A stretch of DNA of 64,000 nucleotides. Origin: JALORV01 sp963775635 (lineage in GTDB: Bacteria > Pseudomonadota > Gammaproteobacteria > Burkholderiales > Burkholderiaceae_F). Positions 55,286 to 64,000 of the stretch are shown one piece after another. Position 1 is the first letter of the stretch, and every line of letters begins with the position of its first letter. A program made the position numbers and the translations under genes. The stretch is from assembly GCA_963775635.1 (NCBI GenBank), contig CAVZJO010000012.1:1-64000 (forward strand). Direction: 5' to 3'. The notes below the pieces were generated by a model. That model had not been told where the DNA came from, ran no database searches, and saw only the letters and a list, made by a program, of their open reading frames with translations.

Positions 55286-56926
55286 ATGACGCAGCAAGCG
55301 TTCGATTACGACTGGATCGTCGTCGGCTCCGGGTTCGGCGGCAGCGTCAGCGCGCTGCGCCTGGCCGAGAAGGGCTACAAGGTCGGCGTGCTGGAGCGCG
55401 GACGGCGCTACCGCGACGAGGATTTCGCGAAGACTTCGTGGAATCTGCGCAGGTACATCTGGGCGCCGATTCTTGGTTTGCGCGGCGTGTTCCGCCTCAC
55501 GCCCTTCAAGGACGTCTTCATTGCGAGCGGGTCCGGCGTCGGCGGCGGCAGCCTGGTCTATGCGAATACGCTCTACCGTGCCGCGCCGGAGTTCTTCACG
55601 CATCCTCAGTGGGCTGGCCTCGAGGATTGGGCGGCAGCGCTCAAGCCGCACTACGACACCGCCGAGCGCATGCTCGGCGTGCAGACGGTCCCGTTCGACA
55701 GCGACAGCCAGAAGCTTCTGAAGGAGGTCGGCGCCGCCTTTGGTGTCGAGCACACTTTCCGCCGCACGCCGTGCGCAGTCTTCTTCGGCGAGCCCGGCAA
55801 GACGGTGCCCGATCCCTACTTCGGGGGGGCCGGTCCCGCCCGCACCGGTTGCGTCCGGTGCGGCGCCTGCATGATCGGATGCCGCGTCGGCGCCAAGAAC
55901 ACGCTGGTGAAGAACTACCTGTGGTTTGCCGAGAAGAAGGGGATCGAGATCCTCCCCGAGCGGCAGGTGGTCGACATCCGGCCGCTCGGCGCTGCCGACG
56001 GCAGCGGACGGATACGTCTTGTCACGACCGAGCATCCCGGCGCGTGGCTGCGATCGCGGCGACGGCAGTTCACCGCGCGCGGCGTGGTCGTGTCGGCGGG
56101 CGCGATGGAGACCAATCGTTTGCTTGCGGACTGCCGGCATCGCGGATCGTTGCCGGCGATCAGCAATCGGCTCGGCTCGCTGGTGCGCACCAACAGCGAG
56201 TCCGTGCTGGCCGTCAAGCTGCCGGCGAACACTGAGTGGCAGCCGGGCCACGACGTCGCGATCAGCTCGAGCATCCATACGAGTCCCGACACGCACATCG
56301 AGTTCGTCACCTATGGTCCGAAGGGCGACGTGCTGTTCGGCCTGTTCACGCTGATGGTGGGCGACGGCACCCGCATCACGCGCCCGCTGAAGCTGATCGC
56401 TGCGCTCGTGCGGCATCCTTTGAAGTTCCTGCAGTCGCTATGGCCGTTCGGCTGGAGCCGGCGGGCGGTCGTCTTCCTTGTCATGCAGACCCTCGACAAC
56501 GCGATCTCGTTTCGTGCCAAGCCGAAGGTCTTCGGCAAGGGAATCACGATGACGACCGAGCAGGACCCGGAAAAACCGAATCCCACTTACATCGACGCCG
56601 GCAACAAGGCGGCCGAGTGGCTCGCGAAGCGAACCGGCGGCATTGCGCAGAGCATGATCCTCGAAGCGGTCGCGAACATTCCGACCACGGCGCACATCCT
56701 CGGGGGTGCGGTGATCGGACGCGACGCCGCGAGCGGCGTCGTCGACCGTCACAACCGCGTTTTCGGCTATCGCAACCTGCTGGTGTGCGACGGCTCGGCG
56801 ATGCCGGCCAATCCCGGCGTGAATCCTTCGCTGACCATCACCGCGATCACAGAGCACGCGATGAGTCAGATCGCACCGGCGGCCGAGCGCAAGGCCCAAC
56901 GGGAGGTCCAGCAACGGGTCCACTGA
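55286..56926 (+). CDS. GMC-family FAD oxidoreductase (long-chain alcohol or sterol oxidase-like)
   Basis: The 546-residue protein has the FAD-binding VGSGFGGSVSALRLAEKG (residues ~13-30), GSGVGGGSLVYANTLYRA and a Cys cluster CVRCGACMIGCRVGAKN (~190-205), and VVSAGAMETNRLL. The C-terminal HILGGAVIGRD and GSAMPANPGVNPSLTITAIT carry the His and Asn of GMC enzymes. The set resembles cholesterol or long-chain alcohol oxidases. It would oxidise the alcohol released by the neighbouring alkylsulfatase; that link is inference. Confidence 0.85.
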   Translation: MTQQAFDYDWIVVGSGFGGSVSALRLAEKGYKVGVLERGRRYRDEDFAKTSWNLRRYIWAPILGLRGVFRLTPFKDVFIASGSGVGGGSLVYANTLYRAAPEFFTHPQWAGLEDWAAALKPHYDTAERMLGVQTVPFDSDSQKLLKEVGAAFGVEHTFRRTPCAVFFGEPGKTVPDPYFGGAGPARTGCVRCGACMIGCRVGAKNTLVKNYLWFAEKKGIEILPERQVVDIRPLGAADGSGRIRLVTTEHPGAWLRSRRRQFTARGVVVSAGAMETNRLLADCRHRGSLPAISNRLGSLVRTNSESVLAVKLPANTEWQPGHDVAISSSIHTSPDTHIEFVTYGPKGDVLFGLFTLMVGDGTRITRPLKLIAALVRHPLKFLQSLWPFGWSRRAVVFLVMQTLDNAISFRAKPKVFGKGITMTTEQDPEKPNPTYIDAGNKAAEWLAKRTGGIAQSMILEAVANIPTTAHILGGAVIGRDAASGVVDRHNRVFGYRNLLVCDGSAMPANPGVNPSLTITAITEHAMSQIAPAAERKAQREVQQRVH

Positions 56927-56961
56927 ATCCCAACCCGAATCAGAAAAAGCAGGAGTCAACC

Positions 56962-59088
56962 GTGATTAGCATCTTTCGCAGCAGTTCGACAAGAGGCAGC
57001 TCGGTCGGCCGCGTGCTCGCCGCCGTTTCCATTTGCAGCCTCACTGGCCTGAGCGCCAGCGCGGTGCTCGCGCAGGCGGCGCCCGAAGCCCAGGTCAAGC
57101 ATTTCCACCCGAAGGGCCAGCCGCCGTCGAAGTACACGATCGAGTTGCAGAACGGTCTGCGCAAGACGCTGCCGTTCGATGACAAGCGTGACTTCGAAGA
57201 GGCCAAGCGCGGCTTCATTGCCGCGCCGACGTTCAAGCGGATCATGGCCGAAGCGGGCAACGTCGCCTGGGACATGGGCAGCTACGAGTTCCTGCTGCAA
57301 GGCAAGGAGTTCGACAGCATTCACCCGTCGCTGCAGCGCCAGGCCATTCTCAACATGGCCTATGGCCTGTACGAGGTGGTACCGGGCCGCATCTACCAGA
57401 TCCGCGGCTTCGATCTCGCCAACATGAGCATCATCAAGGGCGACACGGGCTGGATCCTGATCGACGTGCTGACAGCGAAGGAAACCGCGAAAGCGGCGCT
57501 CGACTTCGTCAACGAGAAACTCGGCAAGCGGCCCGTGGTCGCGGTGATCTACTCGCATTCGCATACCGATCACTTTGGCGGCGTGCGGGGTGTTGTCGAT
57601 GAGGCCGAGGTGCGCAGCGGCAAGGTGCAGTTGATCGCGCCCGCCGGGTTCATGGAGCATGCGATCGCGGAAAACGTCTACGCGGGCAATGCGATGGTGC
57701 GGCGCGCGTTCTTCCAGTACGGCTTGCTGCTGCCGCGCGGCCCATATGCTCACGTCGATCAGGCGATCGGCAAGAACACTGCGTCCGGCAACACCGGACT
57801 CATCGAGCCCAATCGCTACATCACCAAGGACTTCGAGGACCTGACCGTCGATGGCGTGCGAATGGTTTTCCAGAGCACGCCCGGCACCGAAGCGCCGGCC
57901 GAGATGAATACGTACTTTCCGCAGTTCAAGGCGTTCTGGGCCGCGGAGAACATCACCGGCACGATCCACAACATCTACACGCTGCGTGGAGCGTTGATCC
58001 GCGATCCCCTGGCGTGGTCAAAGCACATCAATGCGGCGCTCTATCGCTTCGGCGGCGAAGCCGAAGTCATGTTCGCTTCGCACAGCTGGCCGCGTTTCGG
58101 CAACGCACGGGTTCAGGAAATCATGCGTACCCAGCGCGACACCTACGCCAACCTCAACAACGATGTCCTGCATCTCGCGAACCAGGGCGTGACGATCAAC
58201 GAGATCCAGAACGTCTATCAGCCGCCGGCGAGCCTGCAGCAGAAGTGGGCCGCGCGCAGCTATCACGGCTCGGTCGAGCACAACAGCCGCGGCGTCATCA
58301 ATCGTTATCTCGGTTACTGGGATGGCAACCCGGCGACACTGATCCCGCTGTCGCCGCGAGACTCGGCACCGCTCTATGTCGAGATGATGGGAGGCGCAGC
58401 GCCGATCCTGAAGAAGGGTCGCGAACTCTATGACCAAGGCAAGTACCGCGAGGCGATGGAGATCGTCAACAAGCTCGTCTATGCCGAACCCGGCAACCAG
58501 GCCGCCAAGGATTTGCTGGCCGACATCTTCGAGCAGATCGGCTATCAGAAGGAGAGCACGAGCGTTCGCAACAGCTTCCTCGCGGCGGCGTTCGAGCTGC
58601 GCTCCGGCATGCCGGCCGGCGTGCCGCCGAAGACGACTGGGCCGGACACGATTCGCGGCATGTCGACCGAACTGTGGCTCGACTACATCGCGATCCTGCT
58701 CGACAGCAAGAAGGCTGTCGGCATGCAGTTCGCGATCAACCTTGTGACGCCGGACAACGGCGAGAAGTTCGCGATCGAGGTGAGCAACGCGACAATGACG
58801 ACGATCAAGGGCGAGCAGTCCAAAAAGCCCGATCTCACCGTCACGATCAACCGAACCGAGCTCGAGCAGGTCATGGGCGGTAAGGCGACCTTCGATGCAC
58901 TGATCGGCGCCGGAAAGGCGCGCTTCGACGGCGACCGCAAAGCGTTCGAGCAGCTACGCAGCACGATCGTCCAGTTCGCGCCCGATTTCGAGCTGATGCC
59001 CGGCACGAAGCCGGTCAAGGCGCAGCCCTTAGCGAAGCCGAAGGATCCGTTCGAAGTCATCCAGTCCGACACGAAGGGAGTACCTTGA
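56962..59088 (+). CDS. Alkylsulfatase, metallo-beta-lactamase type (SDS hydrolase-like)
   Basis: GTG 56962 follows AGGAGTCAACC and gives a signal peptide ending VLAQA. The core has YSHSHTDHFGGVRGVVDEAE (zinc HxHxDH, residues ~198-206), STPGTEAPAEMNTYFP and AAENITGTIHNIYTLRGALI, which hold the remaining ligands. After a dimerisation region (LYDQGKYREAMEIVNKLVYA) comes a C-terminal SCP2-like lipid-binding domain (ATMTTIKGEQSKKPDLTVTI). These are the marks of SdsA1-type enzymes, which cleave primary alkyl sulfates to alcohol and sulfate in the periplasm. 708 residues, near the usual length. Confidence 0.9.
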   Translation: MISIFRSSSTRGSSVGRVLAAVSICSLTGLSASAVLAQAAPEAQVKHFHPKGQPPSKYTIELQNGLRKTLPFDDKRDFEEAKRGFIAAPTFKRIMAEAGNVAWDMGSYEFLLQGKEFDSIHPSLQRQAILNMAYGLYEVVPGRIYQIRGFDLANMSIIKGDTGWILIDVLTAKETAKAALDFVNEKLGKRPVVAVIYSHSHTDHFGGVRGVVDEAEVRSGKVQLIAPAGFMEHAIAENVYAGNAMVRRAFFQYGLLLPRGPYAHVDQAIGKNTASGNTGLIEPNRYITKDFEDLTVDGVRMVFQSTPGTEAPAEMNTYFPQFKAFWAAENITGTIHNIYTLRGALIRDPLAWSKHINAALYRFGGEAEVMFASHSWPRFGNARVQEIMRTQRDTYANLNNDVLHLANQGVTINEIQNVYQPPASLQQKWAARSYHGSVEHNSRGVINRYLGYWDGNPATLIPLSPRDSAPLYVEMMGGAAPILKKGRELYDQGKYREAMEIVNKLVYAEPGNQAAKDLLADIFEQIGYQKESTSVRNSFLAAAFELRSGMPAGVPPKTTGPDTIRGMSTELWLDYIAILLDSKKAVGMQFAINLVTPDNGEKFAIEVSNATMTTIKGEQSKKPDLTVTINRTELEQVMGGKATFDALIGAGKARFDGDRKAFEQLRSTIVQFAPDFELMPGTKPVKAQPLAKPKDPFEVIQSDTKGVP

Positions 59089-59165
59089 TCCCGACGGGCT
59101 CAACGACAAGTCAGACGCGGCGGACATCCGGCAAGCGAGCGCAAGGTTGAACGAGAGGTCGAGGC

Positions 59166-60782
59166 ATGGACCCACTGATCGAGCAAATGAAAGTCACGTT
59201 CCGTCGGCAGCAGGATGCCTTCCTGCAGCATCCGTATCCGACGCTTTCCGAACGACGCGAAAAACTCAAGGCGCTGAAGGCCGCGCTGCAGCGCAATCAG
59301 CATCCGATCGCGGCGGCGGTCAGCGAGGATTTCGGCGGGCGCGCGCCGTCGGAAACGCTGCTGGTCGAGGTGGCCGGCCCGGTGCTGGAGATCAACCATG
59401 CGCTATCGAGCCTGGCGCGCTGGATGAAGCCGCGTCGCCGGCATACCGAACTGCTGTTCCTGACCAACCGTGCCTGGGTGATGTACCAGCCCAAGGGTGT
59501 GGTCGGCGTGATCACTCCGTGGAATTTCCCGCTCTATCTGTCGGTCGGGCCGCTGGTGGCCGCGCTTGCTGCCGGCAACCGCGTGATGATCAAGATGTCG
59601 GAGTTCACGCCGCGCACGACCGAACTGCTGGGCCGCATGCTGCGCGAGTGCTTTGCCGAAGACGAGGTCGCGGTGTTCGGCGGCGAAGTCGAAGCCGCGC
59701 AGGCTTTTTCCGCGCTGCCGTTCAACCACATCGTCTTCACCGGGTCGCCCGCGGTGGGCGTGCACGTCATGCGCGCCGCGTCCGCCAACCTGACGCCGGT
59801 GACGCTCGAACTCGGCGGCAAGTCGCCGGCTCTGGTGTCGGCTTCCGCCTCGGTCGAAGAGGCCGCCAAGCGCATCGCGCACGGCAAGGCGTTCAACAGC
59901 GGACAGATCTGCGTGTCGCCGGACTATGCGCTGGTGCCGCGCGACCGCGTCGAGCCGTTCGTCACCGCGGTGGCAGATTCCTTCCGCAGCATGATTCCGA
60001 CCGTAGCGGGCAACAAGGATTACACGAGCATCATCACCGACCGTCATGCGCAGCGCCTGAAAGGTGTGCTCGACGATGCGCGCGCCAAGGGCGCGACGGT
60101 GACGGCCTGCGGCGACACGAGCAACCCTAGGCGCATGCCGCTGCAGATCGTCACCGGCGTGCGCGATGACATGTTGGTCGCCACCGAGGAACTGTTCGGC
60201 CCGGTTTTGCCGGTGATCCCATACGGCACGCTCGATGAAGCGATCGCCTATATCAACGCCCGGCCGCGCCCGCTGGCGTTCTACCCGTTCGGGTTCACGT
60301 CGACCGAACTCGAGCGACTGTCGACCGCGACGCACGCGGGCGGAGTGACGGTCGACGACTGGGGCTGGCACGTCTTCAACCACGACCTGCCATTCGGTGG
60401 CATCGGCAACTCCGGCATGGGGAGTTACCACGGGGAAGAGGGGTTCCGCGAACTCTCGCACGCGAAGTCGATGTTCAAGCGCCATCGCTGGTTTCCCATC
60501 GGTCTGTTCTATCCGCCGTACGGCAACCTGGTTCAGCGCCTGGTCCTGAAGTTCTATCTGGGCGGCGCGCCTCGCGCACGAATCGCCACCACACGCCTCG
60601 CCGGCTCGCCTGACATAATCCGGCGGCCCTACGTCCTTGGGCGCTTCTTTCCGCTGCCTCGATTTCCGCCGCCGTGCCGGTGCGGCGGCCACTTTGCTGA
60701 CCGCTCGCCATGGCACTCCTTCACCTTCAGGAAGACCAGATCCGCACGTGGACGCGGGCGCAGAAGGACGAGTGGTGGCTGA
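59166..60782 (+). CDS. Aldehyde dehydrogenase (coniferyl-aldehyde type)
   Basis: The protein has GVVGVITPWNFPLYLSVGPL, TLELGGKSPALVSA (catalytic Glu) and FNSGQICVSPDYALVPR (catalytic Cys), and the C-terminal GGIGNSGMGSYHGEEGFREL. It oxidises an aldehyde to the acid with NAD(P). The frame runs past the usual end (near KFYLGG, ~60570) and overlaps the next gene; with a one-base insertion removed the protein would stop at 60618. It would take the aldehyde made by the GMC enzyme. ATG follows GAGAGGTCGAGGC. Confidence 0.85.
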   Translation: MDPLIEQMKVTFRRQQDAFLQHPYPTLSERREKLKALKAALQRNQHPIAAAVSEDFGGRAPSETLLVEVAGPVLEINHALSSLARWMKPRRRHTELLFLTNRAWVMYQPKGVVGVITPWNFPLYLSVGPLVAALAAGNRVMIKMSEFTPRTTELLGRMLRECFAEDEVAVFGGEVEAAQAFSALPFNHIVFTGSPAVGVHVMRAASANLTPVTLELGGKSPALVSASASVEEAAKRIAHGKAFNSGQICVSPDYALVPRDRVEPFVTAVADSFRSMIPTVAGNKDYTSIITDRHAQRLKGVLDDARAKGATVTACGDTSNPRRMPLQIVTGVRDDMLVATEELFGPVLPVIPYGTLDEAIAYINARPRPLAFYPFGFTSTELERLSTATHAGGVTVDDWGWHVFNHDLPFGGIGNSGMGSYHGEEGFRELSHAKSMFKRHRWFPIGLFYPPYGNLVQRLVLKFYLGGAPRARIATTRLAGSPDIIRRPYVLGRFFPLPRFPPPCRCGGHFADRSPWHSFTFRKTRSARGRGRRRTSGG

Positions 60783-62688
60783 AGAATGTCTATCGCGGCG
60801 ACATGCCGCAGCTGACGATCCGCTCCGGCGCCACGGGTTTCCTGCTTGGCGGCGTGCTGGCGGCGACCGCGATGTACATCGGCGCCAAGACCGGCATCAG
60901 CATCGGCGTCGGACTGACGGCCGTGATCCTGGCCTTTGCGATCTACCGGATCATGGCGAGCGCGGGGATCGCTCAGGACTTCACGATCCTCGAGAACAAC
61001 TGCACGCAGTCGATCGCGACCGCCGCCGGCTACATGATCGGGCCGATGATCTCCAGCCTCGCCGCCTACATGCTGGTGACGGACAAGATCATCCCGTGGT
61101 GGCACATGATCGTCTGGATGTGCGTGGTCTCGGTCATCGGCGTGCTGGTCGCGTTCCCGTTGAAGCGCCGCTTCATCAACGACGAACAGCTGCCGTTTCC
61201 GGAGGGGCGTGCCAGCGGGGTCGTGCTGGATGCGCTTTACACCGGCGCCGCGCATGCCGGCATGTTCAAGGCGCGGCTGCTCGCTGCAACCGCCGTGCTC
61301 ACCGGCATCTACCAGTCGATCATCAGCGATGGCTGGATGAAGCTCTTGCAGTTCAAGATCCTGCGCCTGGACCAGTGGGCCGGCCTGAAAGAGCCGTGGG
61401 TCTTCCACGAGCGGCTCGACACCTACTACTACGCGTCGCCACGAAGGCTGCACGGCTGGATTCCGACGATCCTCGGCACCGATATCCGCCAGCTGGGTCT
61501 GCGGCTGACGCTCGATGCCGCGATGCTGGGCGTCGGCGGCCTGATGGGGATCGCGGTGGCGACGAGCTGCCTGCTCGGCGCCTTCATCAATTTCGTGATC
61601 CTCGCGCCGATCATGATCCAGGCCGGCGACATCGTCGCGCGGGTCGGGCCGACCGGCGCGATAGTGCCGATCTCGCGTGCCGAGATCGTCAACCAGTGGT
61701 CGCTGTGGTGGGGCGTGACGATGATGGTGGTCGGTTCGCTGGTCAGCCTGCTGGGACGGCCGGAGATCTTCAAGGGGATCTTCAAGCGAAGCGAGAAGAT
61801 CGCAGGGCAAGGATGTGGTGAAGCACATCGAATTCCCGCTGTGGATCTCGGTCGTCGGCATCCCCGCTTTCAGCGTGCTGGGTGCCGCGGTCACGCACGA
61901 GTTCTTCGGCGTGCCCTGGCTGCTGGCGTTCATCTCGCTGCCACTGATCTTCGTGCTGTCGATCATCTGCACCAACTCGATGGCGCTGACCTCGTGGACG
62001 CCGACCGGGTCGATGTCGAAGATCACGCAGTTCACGATGGGTGCGATCGACCGCACCAATCCGGCCAGCAACCTGATTCCGGCGGCGATGACCGCCGAGA
62101 TCGCCGCCAACTCGGCCAACCTGCTGTCGGACATCAAGCCTGGCTACATGCTCGGCGGCAAGCCGCGCCAGCAGGCGGTCGGCCACGTGATCGGCATCTT
62201 GGCGGGGGCCATCGTGTGCGTGCCGCTGTTCTTCCTGCTGTTCCTGCCGCCGGATGCCAACGGCGTGCGGTCGATCAGCACGATGGTCTCGGACCAGTTC
62301 GCGTTCCCGGCCGCGCTGCAGTGGAAGGGCGTGGCGGAGATCATCGCGAAAGGCGTCAGCGCGCTGCCGTATTCGGCAGTCGTCTCGATGATCGTCGCCG
62401 CGATCAGTGCGGCCGCGATCGAGATCGCGAAGATCGTCACGCGCGGCCGCTTCGGCGCTGTCGGCGGTGTCGATCGGCCTGGGTGTCGTGCTTGCCGCCC
62501 GAAGCGACGCTTGGGCATGTTCGTCGGTGCGCTGGTGTTCTGGCTGATGGGCGAAGCGCCACCCGAATCCCGGAACACGCGGCAACGAATTCTGGGTCGA
62601 GGGCCTGGAGCCGATCTGCGCCGGGCTGATTTCGGGATCGGCGCTGGTCGGCATCGGCAACGCGATCGTCAACGTGCTGATGAACTGA
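60710..62688 (+). CDS. OPT-family transporter, frameshifted
   Basis: The protein has many membrane segments and the OPT pattern: GATGFLLGGVLAATAMYIGA, QDFTILENNCTQSIATAAGY and LPFPEGRASGVVLDALYTGA in the first half. SWTPTGSMSKITQFTMGAID and PASNLIPAAMTAEIAANSAN follow in the second. It breaks into other frames near 61800, 62450, 62495, 62515 and 62575. Each shift is the one expected from a single extra base, and the joined protein ends LVGIGNAIVNVLMN. OPT proteins take up oligopeptides or metal-peptide complexes. Its role beside the alkylsulfatase is not evident. Confidence 0.8.
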
Positions 62689-62879
62689 GTTTCTGCGCGC
62701 GGCAACTGCTGGCACGCCAAGGGTCTTTCGCAATCACGCGGCGCGGGTGTAGAGTCACAAACAGGACTCGCCGGTGCACTATCCTGTGCGGGTACCCGTC
62801 GCAAGACGCCGCCGTCGCGCGGCGACCCGCATGGCCCGCTGTGCAGGGCTGCGGCGAACAACCGTTGACGGAGGTGTCC

Positions 62880-63221
62880 ATGTTTTCGAGCAGAACGGCA
62901 TTTGCATTGTCGGTAGCAGCCGTCGCCGGCCTCGCCGGCTGCACGTCGACGGCGCAGTACATGCAGCAGCTCGAACCCCAGGCGATACAGACCGCGGTCA
63001 ATCGCGGCAAGTTCGAGATGAGCTGCCAGGAAGCGACCGGAACGGTGATCTCCAAGGACATGCTGCAGCCGGCGGTGGAGACCGTCCTCTACACCGGCCC
63101 GCAGCGCGCCGAGTACACGATCGGAGTCTCGGGCTGCGGGCAGCGGGCTACCTACCTGGTGATCTGCCCGCTTGACCAGTCGGGTTGCTGGTCCGCGGGC
63201 TCGCGCACCATGATCCGGTGA
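62880..63221 (+). CDS. Small lipoprotein
   Basis: The 113-residue protein starts MFSSRTAFALSVAAVAGLAG, with lipobox LAGC. The mature part has four further cysteines (MSCQEATG, VSGCGQRA, LVICPLDQSGCWS), probably two disulfides, and YTIGVSGCGQRATYLVICPL. Preceded by AGGTGTCC before the ATG. No family was recognised; likely a periplasmic or outer-membrane protein. Confidence 0.65.
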   Translation: MFSSRTAFALSVAAVAGLAGCTSTAQYMQQLEPQAIQTAVNRGKFEMSCQEATGTVISKDMLQPAVETVLYTGPQRAEYTIGVSGCGQRATYLVICPLDQSGCWSAGSRTMIR

Positions 63222-63280
63222 TCTCATTGCGGACGCCGGCCGCCGCGGTCCGCGTCCGCCGTTTTCGTGAGGATGTGTCG

Positions 63281-64000
63281 ATGATGACAGTACGTACGTT
63301 TGCAATCGCGATGGCCAGCGCCGCGCTGGTCAGTCTGGGTTGCGCGAACCGCGCAGCCGATAGCCGGTGGCCTGCCGCCGCCGACGCAAGGGTGGGACAG
63401 CACACCGGCCGCCGGGCAGCCGACTGCGCTGGGCCAGGGTCCGATCGTCTACGACTCGAACGCCCCACTGACCGCGCCGCCGAGCGCTGCGCCGGCGGCG
63501 CTTGTGCCGGCGGCCGCCCAGGCAGCGGCTGCGCCGGCGCAACCGGCCGGGCCGGTCGATCCGTGGCCGCGCGATGTCACGCTTCCGAACGCCGACGCGC
63601 TGATTTACCAGCCGCAGATCGATTCGTGGAAGGGCAATGCGCTCAACTGGCGCGTGGCGGTCGCGTTGAGGCCGACCGGCACCAAGGCCGAGACCTTCGG
63701 CGTCGTGTGGGGCACCGCGCGCACCGAGGTCGATCGCGTGACGCGCTCGGTCGCGCTCGAAGACCTGTCGGTGTCGCAGATCAAGTTCCCGACGCTGCCC
63801 GACAATGGCACGCAGTACCTGCCGGGCTGCGCACCGCGCTGAAGAATGCACTGCAGACGATGGCGCTCGACAGCCTCGAAGCGTCGCTTGCCGCATCGCA
63901 GACCGTACAGCCAACGACGCACACGGTACGTAACGATCCGCCGCGCGTCATCGTGTCCTACGGCCCCGCGGTGCTGGTGCCGATCGAGGGCAAGCCGGTC
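63281..64000 (+). CDS. Lipoprotein, partial at window edge, frameshifted
   Basis: The start MMTVRTFAIAMASAALVSLG leads to a Cys, a lipoprotein leader. After frame changes near 63365 the Ala/Pro-rich linker and the domain DALIYQPQIDSWKGNALNWR, VAVALRPTGTKAETFGVVWG and VALEDLSVSQIKFPTLPDNG follow. A second break near 63830 continues LKNALQTMALDSLEASLAAS to the window end. The gene runs past 64000. Function unknown. Confidence 0.5.
   Translation, partial: MMTVRTFAIAMASAALVSLGCANRAADSRWPAAADARVGQHTGRRAADCAGPGSDRLRLERPTDRAAERCAGGACAGGRPGSGCAGATGRAGRSVAARCHASERRRADLPAADRFVEGQCAQLARGGRVEADRHQGRDLRRRVGHRAHRGRSRDALGRARRPVGVADQVPDAARQWHAVPAGLRTALKNALQTMALDSLEASLAASQTVQPTTHTVRNDPPRVIVSYGPAVLVPIEGKPV

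Noticed and set aside
56236..56961. Upstream extension of the alkylsulfatase frame over the GMC gene
   Set aside because: The extension overlaps a well-conserved gene in another frame; GTG 56962 has a good ribosome binding site and a signal peptide.

Overview
The window is a high-GC bacterial chromosome segment, most likely from a Gram-negative proteobacterium. It carries outer-membrane autotransporter and lipoprotein signals, a type IV pilin-like protein, FixJ-type two-component regulators, LysR and AraC regulators, and a proteobacterial tRNA-Phe fragment. The taxon cannot be fixed more precisely from the sequence alone. No rRNA, complete tRNA, CRISPR array or replication origin was seen.

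Left part (1-34 kb) is accessory-looking. It opens with a truncated integron-type integrase followed by an ORF-less bacterial class C-like group II intron on the opposite strand. Then come a truncated beta-lactamase-family tail, a MASE1-PAS membrane sensor with no output domain, overlapping an alpha/beta-hydrolase fused to an acyl-CoA-binding domain, two neighbouring membrane-linked proteins sharing a YN-x4-NC signature, several small secreted proteins, a pseudopilin, a duplicated pair of tiny proteins, and a 230-bp dispersed repeat. Further right are a flavodoxin-like protein, two aldo/keto reductases divergent from a LysR gene, a partial AraC duplication, a TacA-TacT toxin-antitoxin pair with a candidate operator, a 2116-residue autotransporter carrying 13 apparently identical 261-bp repeats, a mutS remnant, a PKD lipoprotein, a tRNA-Phe 3' fragment, a fatty-acid desaturase with a divergent GlxA/AraC regulator, and an enoyl-CoA hydratase-like gene.

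Right part (36-64 kb) looks like a sulfate-ester and lipid-oxidation island. It has a CoA-transferase, a sensor histidine kinase with a periplasmic binding-protein-like sensor, a FixJ-type regulator and a stand-alone receiver. These are followed by three sulfatases with a shared CTAGR active-site motif, a HAD phosphatase, a formylglycine-generating enzyme and small membrane proteins. After a stretch of truncated gene remnants comes a co-directional run: acyl-CoA ligase, wax-ester synthase/DGAT-type acyltransferase, GMC oxidoreductase, alkylsulfatase, aldehyde dehydrogenase, OPT transporter. Read as chemistry these could release a long-chain alcohol from its sulfate ester, oxidise it to aldehyde and acid, activate it to acyl-CoA, and store it as wax ester. 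A conserved AACCAAGG-type element lies upstream of the sulfatase cluster, again before the remnant region, and more weakly before the acyl-CoA ligase.

Caution on sequence quality: many well-conserved genes are broken by reading-frame shifts, and most shifts have the sign expected from one extra base, often beside G or C runs. This looks more like insertion errors in the assembled sequence than real gene decay, so genes described as frameshifted may be intact in the organism. Truncated fragments lacking whole domains are a different matter and look like true remnants.
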